Positions 52,830 to 59,778 of a stretch of DNA of 64,000 nucleotides are shown here, piece after piece. A program made the position numbers and the translations under genes. The DNA is taken from positions 21,110 through 85,109 of the forward strand of contig CAZWZL010000005.1 of NCBI GenBank assembly GCA_964638515.1, read 5' to 3'. The notes beneath the pieces are model-generated. The model worked only from the letters and a program-made list of their open reading frames with translations, was not told the DNA's origin and searched no databases. Each line of letters opens with the position of its first letter. Within the stretch, counting starts at the first letter, position 1. The stretch comes from CAYPGJ01 sp964638515 (lineage in GTDB: Bacteria > Planctomycetota > Phycisphaerae > Phycisphaerales > UBA1924).

Positions 52830-52884
52830 AGGCCGATCAGCATAACGGCCACCCCCCGGGGACAGACCGCTATCCTCTCCACCC
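52830..52884. promoter_or_regulatory. back-to-back promoters between purM and fabZ
   Basis: In this 55-base gap TATGCT (52844-52839, minus) serves purM and TATCCT (52871-52876, plus) serves fabZ, nine and eight bases from the start codons. Only 26 bases separate the hexamers, so the two promoters must share upstream DNA. Confidence 0.45.
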
Positions 52885-53313
52885 ATGCGATTCGAACTCA
52901 TCGACGCCGTACTCGAACGCTCCGACAACCGAATCGTGGCCGTCAAGAACGTCGTGGCCGCCGAGGAATACCTCCAGGACCACTTCCCCTCCTTCCCAAT
53001 CCTCCCCGGCGTCTTCATGCTCGAAGCCATGGTCCAGGCCGCGCGGCGCCTCATCGAATCGCGCACCGACGCCGACCCAAACACCCGATACGTGCTCGGC
53101 GCCGTGCGGGGCCTCAAGTACGGAGCCATGGTCCGCCCGGGCGAATCGCTCACCGTCGACGTCACCGTCGCCCCGATCGACTCCGACGGCGCCTTCGACT
53201 GCAAAGGCTCGGGCGCCGTCAGCCCAACCGCCTCCGACGAATCGCCCCTCTCCACCCCGCCCCGCACCGCCGTTTCAGGCCGATTCACGCTCCGCCCCCT
53301 TCGATCCAGCTGA
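52885..53313 (+). CDS. fabZ: 3-hydroxyacyl-ACP dehydratase, FabZ family
   Basis: Hot-dog-fold dehydratase of 142 residues that removes water from 3-hydroxyacyl-ACP. The active-site histidine is in DHFPSFPILPGVFMLEAMVQAA (His33), with the partner glutamate Glu47. The beta strand RYVLGAVRGLKYGAMVRPGE is typical. The C-terminal 40 residues are Ser/Pro-rich and unlike FabZ. It begins a plus-strand module with a long ACP and a second FabZ-like protein. Whether it serves normal fatty-acid synthesis or a special lipid is open. Confidence 0.85.
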   Translation: MRFELIDAVLERSDNRIVAVKNVVAAEEYLQDHFPSFPILPGVFMLEAMVQAARRLIESRTDADPNTRYVLGAVRGLKYGAMVRPGESLTVDVTVAPIDSDGAFDCKGSGAVSPTASDESPLSTPPRTAVSGRFTLRPLRSS

Positions 53314-53421
53314 TCCAGCCCCACACCCGGGGTGGCAAACCAACCGCGTTTCAGCGATACTGCCCCGTTCGACGGGCCGGCCCATCGCTCGCCCCTCCGC
53401 TTCACGCAACAAAGGACTCGC

Positions 53422-53811
53422 ATGACTCGCGACGACATCTTTGCAAAGGTCAAGGACGTGCTGGTGGACGCTCTCTCCGTCGACGACGACGACGTCACCC
53501 CCACAGCCACGCTCTCCGGCGATCTCGGCGCCGAGTCCATCGACTTCCTCGACATCGTCTTCAAACTCGAGCAGACCTTCGGCTTCAAGATCGCGCAGGG
53601 CGAGCTCTTCCCCGAGAACGTCGCCCAGGACCCCCGCTACGTGAAAGACGGCCGGATCACCCCCGAGGGCATCGGCGCGCTGAAGGAGCGACTCCCCCAC
53701 GCCGACTTCTCCGCGTTCGAGAAGAGCCCCGAAATCTCCAAGGTCGGCGACATCTTCACCGTCAACGCCCTCGTCAGTTTCGTCGAGCGCAAGCTCGTCG
53801 CCAAAGCCTGA
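53422..53811 (+). CDS. acyl carrier protein with an unusual insertion
   Basis: Carrier of acyl chains, 129 residues against the usual 77. Residues 1-57 are normal ACP, with the phosphopantetheine serine in DLGAESIDFLDI (Ser39). Residues about 58-108 (GELFPENVAQDPRYVKDG and onward to ISKVGD) are inserted before the last helix TVNALVSFVERKL. AAGGA precedes ATG 53422. It is flanked by two FabZ-type dehydratases, so it probably carries their substrate. Such a carrier is more likely to be dedicated than to be the housekeeping ACP. Confidence 0.85.
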   Translation: MTRDDIFAKVKDVLVDALSVDDDDVTPTATLSGDLGAESIDFLDIVFKLEQTFGFKIAQGELFPENVAQDPRYVKDGRITPEGIGALKERLPHADFSAFEKSPEISKVGDIFTVNALVSFVERKLVAKA

Positions 53812-53836
53812 CGCCAGTCTCGGAAGGGCCGCCCGC

Positions 53837-54361
53837 GTGCGCTGGATGTGGATCGATCGCATCGTGGCCCTCGACCCAGGCAAACGCCTCGTGGCCGTCA
53901 AGAGCGTCTCCCTCTCCGAAGATCATCTGCACGATCATTTCGCCGCCGATCCCGCGCGCCGCCTCCCGGCCTCCCCCGTCATGCCCGCTTCCCTCATCAT
54001 CGAAGGCATGGCCCAGACCGCCGGCATCCTCGTCGGCCACACCGGAGCGTTCAAGGAAAAAGTCATCCTCGCCAAGATCGGCAAAGCCTCCCTCACGCGC
54101 GACGCGCTCCCCGGACACTCCCTCCGATACACCGCCACGCTCGACCGCTTCGATCCCCTCGGCGCCTCCACGTCAGGCCTCGTCGAACTCCTCGATCACG
54201 CCGCCCCAGTTCCCGCCTTCACCGAGATCGGTCGCATCGATCTCATGTTCTCCCACATCGACAACAATCTCGCCGGCGCCGAGTTTCCCGAGCACAACTT
54301 CGTCTTCTCAGAAGGCTTCCGCACGCTCCTGCGCACCAGCGGCATCGATCCGACGTTCTGA
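53837..54361 (+). CDS. FabZ/FabA-like hot-dog dehydratase
   Basis: A 174-residue hot-dog protein. HDHFAADPARRLPASPVMPAS and SLIIEGMAQTAGILVG replace the FabZ active-site blocks; His34 and Glu56 correspond to the catalytic pair, but eight extra residues lie between them. It may be a dehydratase with different chain specificity or a dehydratase-like partner. GTG 53837 has GGAAGG eight bases upstream and follows the ACP stop by 25 bases, so the three genes are one unit. Confidence 0.78.
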   Translation: MRWMWIDRIVALDPGKRLVAVKSVSLSEDHLHDHFAADPARRLPASPVMPASLIIEGMAQTAGILVGHTGAFKEKVILAKIGKASLTRDALPGHSLRYTATLDRFDPLGASTSGLVELLDHAAPVPAFTEIGRIDLMFSHIDNNLAGAEFPEHNFVFSEGFRTLLRTSGIDPTF

Positions 54362-54369
54362 CCTCCTCA

Positions 54370-54819
54370 CTACTTGAACGTCAGCGTCACCACGCCCGCC
54401 AGAATCAACGCCACCCCGATCGCCTTCTTCGCCGTCATCGGCTCGTGCAGCACCAGCCATCCCAGCAACACGGCCGTCGCAGGCGCCAGCCCGAACGCGA
54501 TCGGCTTGATCCGCGAAATCTCCCCCAGATTCAACGCCGCATAGAAACACACCATCGCAGCCGCACCGGCAATCAACCCCGACCCCAACACCAACTTCGC
54601 CAGCACAGGAGCCGGCGCGCTCGTCCAATCCCTCGGCTCAGCCCTGAGCACATACTGCACCACCACGTACGCCCCCCACAACACCGGCAGCGCCACCGTC
54701 GATCGCACCGCGATCGCCGTGATCGGCCCCACCCGGTGCGTGTGCAGCACCGAACGCGTGAACACCTCCCCAACCCCCCAGCAAAGCCCAGCCAACACCG
54801 CAAGCACGATCGCAGCCAT
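54370..54819 (-). CDS. EamA-family membrane transporter, single repeat
   Basis: A 149-residue protein with about five membrane segments and one EamA repeat, half the length of common DMT-superfamily exporters (like the small transporters with a single repeat). Conserved-looking blocks are GLCWGVGEVFTRSVL and GEISRIKPIAFGLAPATAVLLGWLVLHE in part. It probably functions as a dimer; the substrate is unknown. TAGGAT ends eight bases before the ATG at 54819. Confidence 0.82.
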   Translation of the reverse strand: MAAIVLAVLAGLCWGVGEVFTRSVLHTHRVGPITAIAVRSTVALPVLWGAYVVVQYVLRAEPRDWTSAPAPVLAKLVLGSGLIAGAAAMVCFYAALNLGEISRIKPIAFGLAPATAVLLGWLVLHEPMTAKKAIGVALILAGVVTLTFK

Positions 54820-54827
54820 AGCCCGCG

Positions 54828-54833
54828 ATCCTA
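54828..54833 (-). promoter_or_regulatory. TAGGAT hexamer before the EamA gene
   Basis: TAGGAT lies eight bases before the ATG, in the 21-base gap after the prepilin gene stop. It fits a leaderless -10 element or a weak AGGA ribosome site. Confidence 0.35.
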
Positions 54834-54840
54834 CCCGCCG

Positions 54841-55557
54841 CTACGGAAGCGGCTCCAGGAACCACTCCGGAACCGCCACGTGCGACACCACCGCCCCATC
54901 CGCCATCAACGCATTAAACCCTCCCCGAGCGTGCCGCCGTGACAACCGGCCTCCCTGCCCCGCCTCCGACCGCAAATCGAGCACGGCCCACGTCTGCGCC
55001 TCCGGCGGATACCCCGGCCCCACCGGCGCCACCGCCGAATCCACCAACAGCATCGCATGCCCCGGACGCGCCAACCGATCAAACCGAATCCCCACCGGCC
55101 GCTGCCCCGTCGTCAACGGATCATCGAACCGGTCAGGATCCTCGTTCCACGCCTCCCGATTGTGCCCCGCCGCGTTCATCGCATACGTGCGCGTCATCAT
55201 CACATGCCCACGCGTCGCTTCGCTCGCGCACACCAGCACGCTCCCCTCCCGATACAGGCTCGTGACCGCCTCCCCCTCCCCCAACGCGCGCGACGTGCCC
55301 GCCAGCACCACCAAGGGCCATTGCGGCAACTGCCCGTACGGCCGCCCGATCGCCGGCCCCGTTCCCCCGTTCGATTGCGCGTATTCAAACATCGGAACCC
55401 ACGACTGCCGAAGGTTCGCCGCGCATGCCGCGCTCCGTGCCGACACCCGCAACGACGACAATGACGGCGCCAGCACACCCATCACCACCGCGAGCACGGC
55501 CACGGCCACCAGCGCCTCCACCAGCGAAAACCCGAGATGCAGCCTCGCCGTGCTCAC
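54841..55557 (-). CDS. type II secretion/type IV pilin-like protein with N-terminal methylation motif
   Basis: A 238-residue prepilin-like protein. The N-terminus is a class III signal: a short basic leader, cleavage Gly before FSLVE, Glu at +5 and a 20-residue hydrophobic helix (ALVAVAVLAVVMGVLAPSLS). The remainder is a globular domain that ends in RRHARGGFNALMADGAV, the H-X9-DG type terminus of abundant planctomycete pseudopilin-like proteins. Function of that group is not settled. GTG 55557 is used; AGGAA lies ten bases upstream. Confidence 0.8.
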   Translation of the reverse strand: MSTARLHLGFSLVEALVAVAVLAVVMGVLAPSLSSLRVSARSAACAANLRQSWVPMFEYAQSNGGTGPAIGRPYGQLPQWPLVVLAGTSRALGEGEAVTSLYREGSVLVCASEATRGHVMMTRTYAMNAAGHNREAWNEDPDRFDDPLTTGQRPVGIRFDRLARPGHAMLLVDSAVAPVGPGYPPEAQTWAVLDLRSEAGQGGRLSRRHARGGFNALMADGAVVSHVAVPEWFLEPLP

Positions 55558-55623
55558 GTCATCATCTTCCTACCACCCCGGCCACCATCCCGTTGCCAAC
55601 CACCCCTCGGAGCCGCGCGCCAA

Positions 55624-55968
55624 ATGACGCAATCCCAGCCGCACAACCAACCCCCACGCGAAGGGAGCGTCGAACAACGCCGGGCGGCGCGCTACACCGT
55701 CAACGGTGTTCGATGCGGCCTCGCCCGCGTTACAGACCTGTCCGCCTCCGGCATGCGCCTCGAGTCCCTCCTCCCCTGGCCGGTGGGCCGCCGCCGATCC
55801 ACCCGCCTGCGCCTGGGCCGAAAAGCCGCCCCCGTCGGCGTCCGATGCGTCTGGAGGCGACGCGAAGGCCTCCGGTGGATTCTCGGCGTCACCTTCGACG
55901 ACCCCAACGCGTGGCGCATCAAACAAGCCGTGGAACTCGGACTAAGGGCTCGATCAGTAGCCCCGTAG
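55624..55968 (+). CDS. PilZ-domain protein
   Basis: A 114-residue protein that is essentially one PilZ domain. The c-di-GMP motifs are RRAAR (RxxxR, residues 19-23 region) and DLSASG (DxSxxG), both intact, followed by beta strands (VRCVWRRREGLRWILGVTF). ATG 55624 has GGAG eleven bases upstream. It is divergent from the prepilin gene and followed by a second PilZ gene, suggesting c-di-GMP control of a surface structure. Confidence 0.75.
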   Translation: MTQSQPHNQPPREGSVEQRRAARYTVNGVRCGLARVTDLSASGMRLESLLPWPVGRRRSTRLRLGRKAAPVGVRCVWRRREGLRWILGVTFDDPNAWRIKQAVELGLRARSVAP

Positions 55969-56078
55969 CGCCTGCAACGATCACAACGACCTCTCCCCAT
56001 CCATCCCCGGCCCCCGACCCCAACACACCCCCCTCCACAGGCCGATGATGGAGTGCCCCGCTGGAGGAGGAATGTTGA

Positions 56079-56420
56079 ATGGCTGAATGTCAGCGATCCG
56101 ATCGCGGCCCCCGATCCCGAGGCCGAATGATCGTGGAAGGCCTCTGGTCCGACGCCGGTGAAATCCTCGACCTGTCCGCCGGAGGAATGCGCGTCCGCGC
56201 ACGACGCGCTGTGGCCATCGGCGAAACCGCCCAACTCCGCATCGAAAGCGCTCGCGTGTGCCTCACGCTCCGCGCCACGTGCGCGTGGTCCAAACGCGAA
56301 GGAAACCGCCGCTGGGATATCGGGTTCGCGTTCGACAACGCCGATCCGGAGCACCTCCGCATCGTCGGCGAACTGGCCCTCGTGCATGCCGCGAGGCTCG
56401 AAGCCTCTCGCGCCGCCTGA
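56079..56420 (+). CDS. PilZ-domain protein
   Basis: A 113-residue PilZ-like protein, distantly similar to the one just upstream. DLSAGGMRVRARRAV is the DxSxxG region, and several arginines precede it (RGPRSRGR), so ligand binding is plausible. The C-terminal half ends RRWDIGFAFDNADPEHL. GGAGGAGG lies ten bases before ATG 56079; ATG 56072 opens only a five-codon frame. It ends ten bases before the convergent sensor kinase gene. Confidence 0.7.
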   Translation: MAECQRSDRGPRSRGRMIVEGLWSDAGEILDLSAGGMRVRARRAVAIGETAQLRIESARVCLTLRATCAWSKREGNRRWDIGFAFDNADPEHLRIVGELALVHAARLEASRAA

Positions 56421-56429
56421 CCGCAACCT

Positions 56430-57362
56430 TCATCCCGCCTCGCCCGCGCCCGCGCCGTGTTTGTTCCCGTTCAGGAGCGGAAACACGATGCGGTGCTGTA
56501 TCTCACCCCCATGCACGCCGGTGCGCAGCTCTCCGCCAAGCTCGTGCTCCAGAATCCCCTTCACCAGCGACAGCCCCGCGCGAGGGACGATCTCCTCGAC
56601 CCCCTGCGGCGCCGGCTCAGCCCAGCACACCTCCAAACGATCCCCCCCTCCCTCCGACGACGCCTTCCGCCACGTCAGCACGACCCCGGCTTGTCGATCC
56701 CGCGAGTGCTTGAGCGTGTTCGATGTCAGCTCCTGCAGCACCATCCCGAACGCCTGCACCCTCGACGGCGGCAGCTCCACCGCCGGCCCCGATATCCGCG
56801 CCACGAGCGGCGCCGCCTCACCCAGAATCGTCTCCGCAAGATCACGCAGCAGGACCGGCGTCGAGCCGGGCCGCGCCAAAAGACTCTGAGCCGCCGCCAT
56901 CGACCCGACCCGTCGCCGCATCGTGCTCGCGAAATCACCGACCGATGACCGCGACTCCGCCGAGAGATCGATCAGCGTCAGAATCGACGCGAGGTTGTTC
57001 CGCACCCGGTGATTCAACTCCCGCAGCAGCAGCTGCTGCCGAGACCCTTCCTCCTCCAACCGACGAACCAGCCGTCGCTTCTCATCCAGAAGCCGCCCGA
57101 TCGACACGACCGAGACCAGCATGCACGCCCCGACGACCAGACCCGGAATCTCGTCCCCCATCACGATCGCGCGGGGAATCGAGCCGAGCCGGCCGTTCGC
57201 CTGCTCGCGAGCCACCCACGTCAGGCCCAATCGCAGCGACATGAGCGCCAGCGTCGCCGCCAGGATCGCCAGCGCCCAGTGCTTCTGCCGACGCAGGAGC
57301 ACCAGCGAGCACACAAGCGCCGCAACGCGAAGCGCGAGAGAAAATGCGAAAATCAGCGTCAT
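56430..57362 (-). CDS. membrane sensor histidine kinase, HisKA_2 type (paralogue A)
   Basis: A 310-residue kinase. The N-terminal 90 residues contain three membrane segments, and a coiled coil (LDEKRRLVRRLEEEGSRQ) follows. The kinase core begins at LLLRELNHRVRNNLASILTL, where the first His is the phospho-acceptor of the HisKA_2/HWE-like group. LQELTSNTLKHSRDRQAG is the N box, and GLSLVKGILEHELGGEL the ATP lid end. No response regulator adjoins. It shares exact length, layout and start region (GGGAGGC before GCATG) with the next gene, so the two arose by tandem duplication. Confidence 0.85.
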   Translation of the reverse strand: MTLIFAFSLALRVAALVCSLVLLRRQKHWALAILAATLALMSLRLGLTWVAREQANGRLGSIPRAIVMGDEIPGLVVGACMLVSVVSIGRLLDEKRRLVRRLEEEGSRQQLLLRELNHRVRNNLASILTLIDLSAESRSSVGDFASTMRRRVGSMAAAQSLLARPGSTPVLLRDLAETILGEAAPLVARISGPAVELPPSRVQAFGMVLQELTSNTLKHSRDRQAGVVLTWRKASSEGGGDRLEVCWAEPAPQGVEEIVPRAGLSLVKGILEHELGGELRTGVHGGEIQHRIVFPLLNGNKHGAGAGEAG

Positions 57363-57383
57363 GCACGCCTCCCGCCGGAGGCC

Positions 57384-57416
57384 CGATCATCCGGTGAACC
57401 ACGCAACGATCATCCG
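57384..57416. repeat. direct repeat CGATCATCCG between the paralogous kinases
   Basis: CGATCATCCG occurs at 57384-57393 and 57407-57416, 23 bases apart, immediately upstream of the kinase gene starting at 57362. Spacing near two helical turns fits a dimeric regulator. TATATG on the minus strand (57418-57413) may be the -10 element that the second copy overlaps. Confidence 0.5.
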
Positions 57417-57424
57417 CATATAGA

Positions 57425-57461
57425 CCCGCGCCCCCGCCCCCCCCACCCCCCACCAACCCCC
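57425..57461 (-). other. G-rich tract able to form a G-quadruplex
   Basis: The minus strand reads, from 57461, G5-TT-GG-T-G6-T-G8-C-G5-CGC-G3. Five runs of three or more G with loops of one to five bases fit the quadruplex rule. The tract lies in the 104-base gap between the two kinase genes, on the coding strand, just after the stop codon of the upstream gene. Confidence 0.65.
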
Positions 57462-57466
57462 ATTTC

Positions 57467-58399
57467 TCAGGCAGCCGCCCGATCGTCAATCTCACCGCCC
57501 CTCAATCCCCAGCCGGCCTCACCCAGCGGCGCCCGAATCCAGTGCCGAAGCCCGTCACGCGAACAACTCGTGGACATCTCGCCGCCCAGCTCATACTCCG
57601 CAAGCCCACGCACCAACCCGAGCCCGGTCCCCGAACGCCCATCCTCCATGCACGGGATCTCGCCCGATTCCAGCCACAGCAACTCAAACACGCGATCGCT
57701 CTCTTCCTCGTCAGTCCGCCATTGAATCTGCACCGGTCGGCAACCCCCGTGCTTTCGCGCGTTCGCGAACAACTCCTGCAGGATCATCCCCAGCGGCTGC
57801 ACCAGTCGCTGCGGCAATTCGACGTCCGCCCCGTACGACTCCGCAGGAACGTCCGGATTTGCCCGCGCCAGCGTCATCACCAACTCCTGAATGGCCACAG
57901 GCTCGCCGTCACTCCGCGCGAGCAGGGAATGACACTCCGAGATCGCTCCGATCCGCCGACGCAACCGCTCCGCCGTCAACGAAGATGGCTCATCCGGCGT
58001 CGAAAGATCGATCAACGAAAGCAGCCCCGCCAGATTGTTCCGCACTCGATGATCCAATTCGCGCAACAACAACGACAGGCGCCGCGCATCCTCATTCGCC
58101 CGCGCCGCCAACGCGTCGTTCTGCGTGAACAGTCGAATATAAAGCGCCACCCCCAGCAGATACGCAAGGCTCACCACGGCCCCACGCCAATCAGCCATCT
58201 GCGGCGTAGCCACCCACACGTCCCACGAGTCCGCCGCGACGATCGCCGCAATCAGCCGTTGCGTCACCCCCACACCAAGCCACGCCATCGCAATCGCCAA
58301 CAACGCCAGCGATGGGTGTCGACGCTTCCAGAACAGCACCAAAAACCCAAACAACGCCCCCGCCCGCAGCAGCACCGACAAGCCCAACAGCAAACCCAT
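57467..58399 (-). CDS. membrane sensor histidine kinase, HisKA_2 type (paralogue B)
   Basis: A 310-residue kinase parallel in layout to the downstream paralogue. Four hydrophobic segments lie in residues 1-105 (GLLLGLSVLLRAGALFGFLV first). The core starts LLLRELDHRVRNNLAGLLSL with the acceptor His; LQELFANARKHGG is the N box, and GTGLGLVRGLAEYELGGEM closes the ATP site. ATG 58399 has GGGAGG five bases upstream; longer starts up to 58498 overlap kbl. A GATAAT promoter lies 56 bases upstream. No partner regulator is adjacent; the nearby PilZ genes are possible outputs by location only. Confidence 0.85.
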   Translation of the reverse strand: MGLLLGLSVLLRAGALFGFLVLFWKRRHPSLALLAIAMAWLGVGVTQRLIAAIVAADSWDVWVATPQMADWRGAVVSLAYLLGVALYIRLFTQNDALAARANEDARRLSLLLRELDHRVRNNLAGLLSLIDLSTPDEPSSLTAERLRRRIGAISECHSLLARSDGEPVAIQELVMTLARANPDVPAESYGADVELPQRLVQPLGMILQELFANARKHGGCRPVQIQWRTDEEESDRVFELLWLESGEIPCMEDGRSGTGLGLVRGLAEYELGGEMSTSCSRDGLRHWIRAPLGEAGWGLRGGEIDDRAAA

Positions 58400-58454
58400 G
58401 CATGCCTCCCGCCACGAAGACCCGCCCTCACACAAAAAGGACGATTGAACGCAC

Positions 58455-58460
58455 ATTATC
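58455..58460 (-). promoter_or_regulatory. -10 element of the kinase pair in a repeated ATCCACCC-GATAATGTGC block
   Basis: GATAAT on the minus strand lies 56 bases before the kinase ATG. The surrounding block is also found upstream of the response regulator at 22155-22160. A palindrome GGGTGG-N6-CCACCC (58461-58478) abuts it upstream and could be an operator or the end hairpin of kbl. Confidence 0.5.
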
Positions 58461-58494
58461 GGGTGGATGCACCCACCCTCTTTAGGCCACCATT

Positions 58495-59712
58495 TCACAG
58501 ACCGCTGAGAGCCCCCACCAGCCGGTCCACGTGCTCCCGGGTGTGCGCGGCCGATATCTGCACCCGCAGCCGGGCATGCCCCTCCGGAACCACCGGAAAC
58601 CCGAATCCGATTACATACACCCCCGCCTCCAGCAGCTTCTTCGACATCGCAATCGCCCTCGCGGTGTCATGCACGATGATCGGGCAGATCGCCGTCGGGG
58701 ATTCCAGCACGTCAAACCCCGCCGCGCGAATCCGCGCTCGTGCATAGGCCGTCGTCTCGCGCAGCCGCGCCACCAGGCTCGGCTCACGCATCAGCACCTC
58801 AAGCGCCCTGTCCGCCCCCGCCGCAACCGGAACCGGCAACGCGTTCGAGAACAACGTCGGCCGCCCGCGCTGCACCAGCAGTTCGATCGCCTGCCTCGGG
58901 CCGCTCACATACCCGCCCGCCGCACCCCCCAGGGCCTTGCCGAGGGTTCCCGTGAACAGATCAATTTCCGCGCCGCCCAATCCGCAGTGCTCGTGTGTGC
59001 CCCGACCCGTCTCGCCCATCACCCCCGTCCCGTGCGAATCGTCGACAACCAGCAGCGCATCAAACTCGTCACACAGCCGACGCATCGCCGCCAGATCAGC
59101 AATGTCCCCCTCCATCGAAAACACCCCGTCCGTCACCACCCACAGCACCCCCTTCACCTCCGGATTCGACCGCGCGCCGGCCAGCACCCTCCGCAGATCA
59201 TCAAGGTCATTGTGCCGGTACACCCCCTTGTGCACGCCCTTCTTGATCACCGTCGCCAGCCGGATCGCATCGATGATCGACGCGTGATTCAGCTCGTCCG
59301 ACACGATCATGTCCCCCGCTTCGCAAAGCGTAGGGAACACCGCCTCGTTCGCGTTCCAGCACGAAACAAACGTGTACGACGCCTCGTGCCCGAGAAACTC
59401 CGCGATCCGCTCCTCCAGCCGATGGTGCGGCGAAAAAGTCCCGCAGATGAATCGCACCGACGCCGTGCCCGCACCGTAATCCCGAAGCGCCCTGGCCGTA
59501 GCCTCTACCACCTCCGGATGATTCGCCAGCCCGAGGTAGTTATTCGAGCAAAAGCACACGCACTCCCCGTACCCCTCGAGGTCCACCACCGGACCCATCG
59601 GTCCGCGCACCGTCTGCAACGTCTTCAACTGACCTGTCGCGCGCAGATGCTCCAACACTCCGGAGGCTCGCTCAAGAAACGGATTCCGGGAATGGGTCTG
59701 CGCCGTCGCCAT
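58495..59712 (-). CDS. kbl: glycine C-acetyltransferase (2-amino-3-ketobutyrate CoA ligase)
   Basis: PLP enzyme of 405 residues that splits 2-amino-3-oxobutyrate to glycine and acetyl-CoA in threonine breakdown. It shows CSNNYLGLANHPEV, TASVRFICGTFSPHHRLEE, DDSHGTGVMGETGRGT and the PLP lysine in TGTLGKALGGAAGGY. The strong RFICGT match favours Kbl over the related BioF or ALA synthase. The usual partner tdh is not adjacent. GAGGAG lies ten bases before ATG 59712; TACACT at 59766-59761 is a likely -10. Confidence 0.92.
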   Translation of the reverse strand: MATAQTHSRNPFLERASGVLEHLRATGQLKTLQTVRGPMGPVVDLEGYGECVCFCSNNYLGLANHPEVVEATARALRDYGAGTASVRFICGTFSPHHRLEERIAEFLGHEASYTFVSCWNANEAVFPTLCEAGDMIVSDELNHASIIDAIRLATVIKKGVHKGVYRHNDLDDLRRVLAGARSNPEVKGVLWVVTDGVFSMEGDIADLAAMRRLCDEFDALLVVDDSHGTGVMGETGRGTHEHCGLGGAEIDLFTGTLGKALGGAAGGYVSGPRQAIELLVQRGRPTLFSNALPVPVAAGADRALEVLMREPSLVARLRETTAYARARIRAAGFDVLESPTAICPIIVHDTARAIAMSKKLLEAGVYVIGFGFPVVPEGHARLRVQISAAHTREHVDRLVGALSGL

Positions 59713-59778
59713 CGGGTTCGTCTCCTCTCGTCGCCCAGCCGCGCCGCGGCCGACCACGCCAGTGTACTCCCGCCTCCC

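Noticed and set aside
58461..58478. GGGTGG-N6-CCACCC taken as the kbl terminator
   Set aside because: The six-pair stem is not followed by a T run; the sequence after it is the GATAAT promoter block of the kinase pair.
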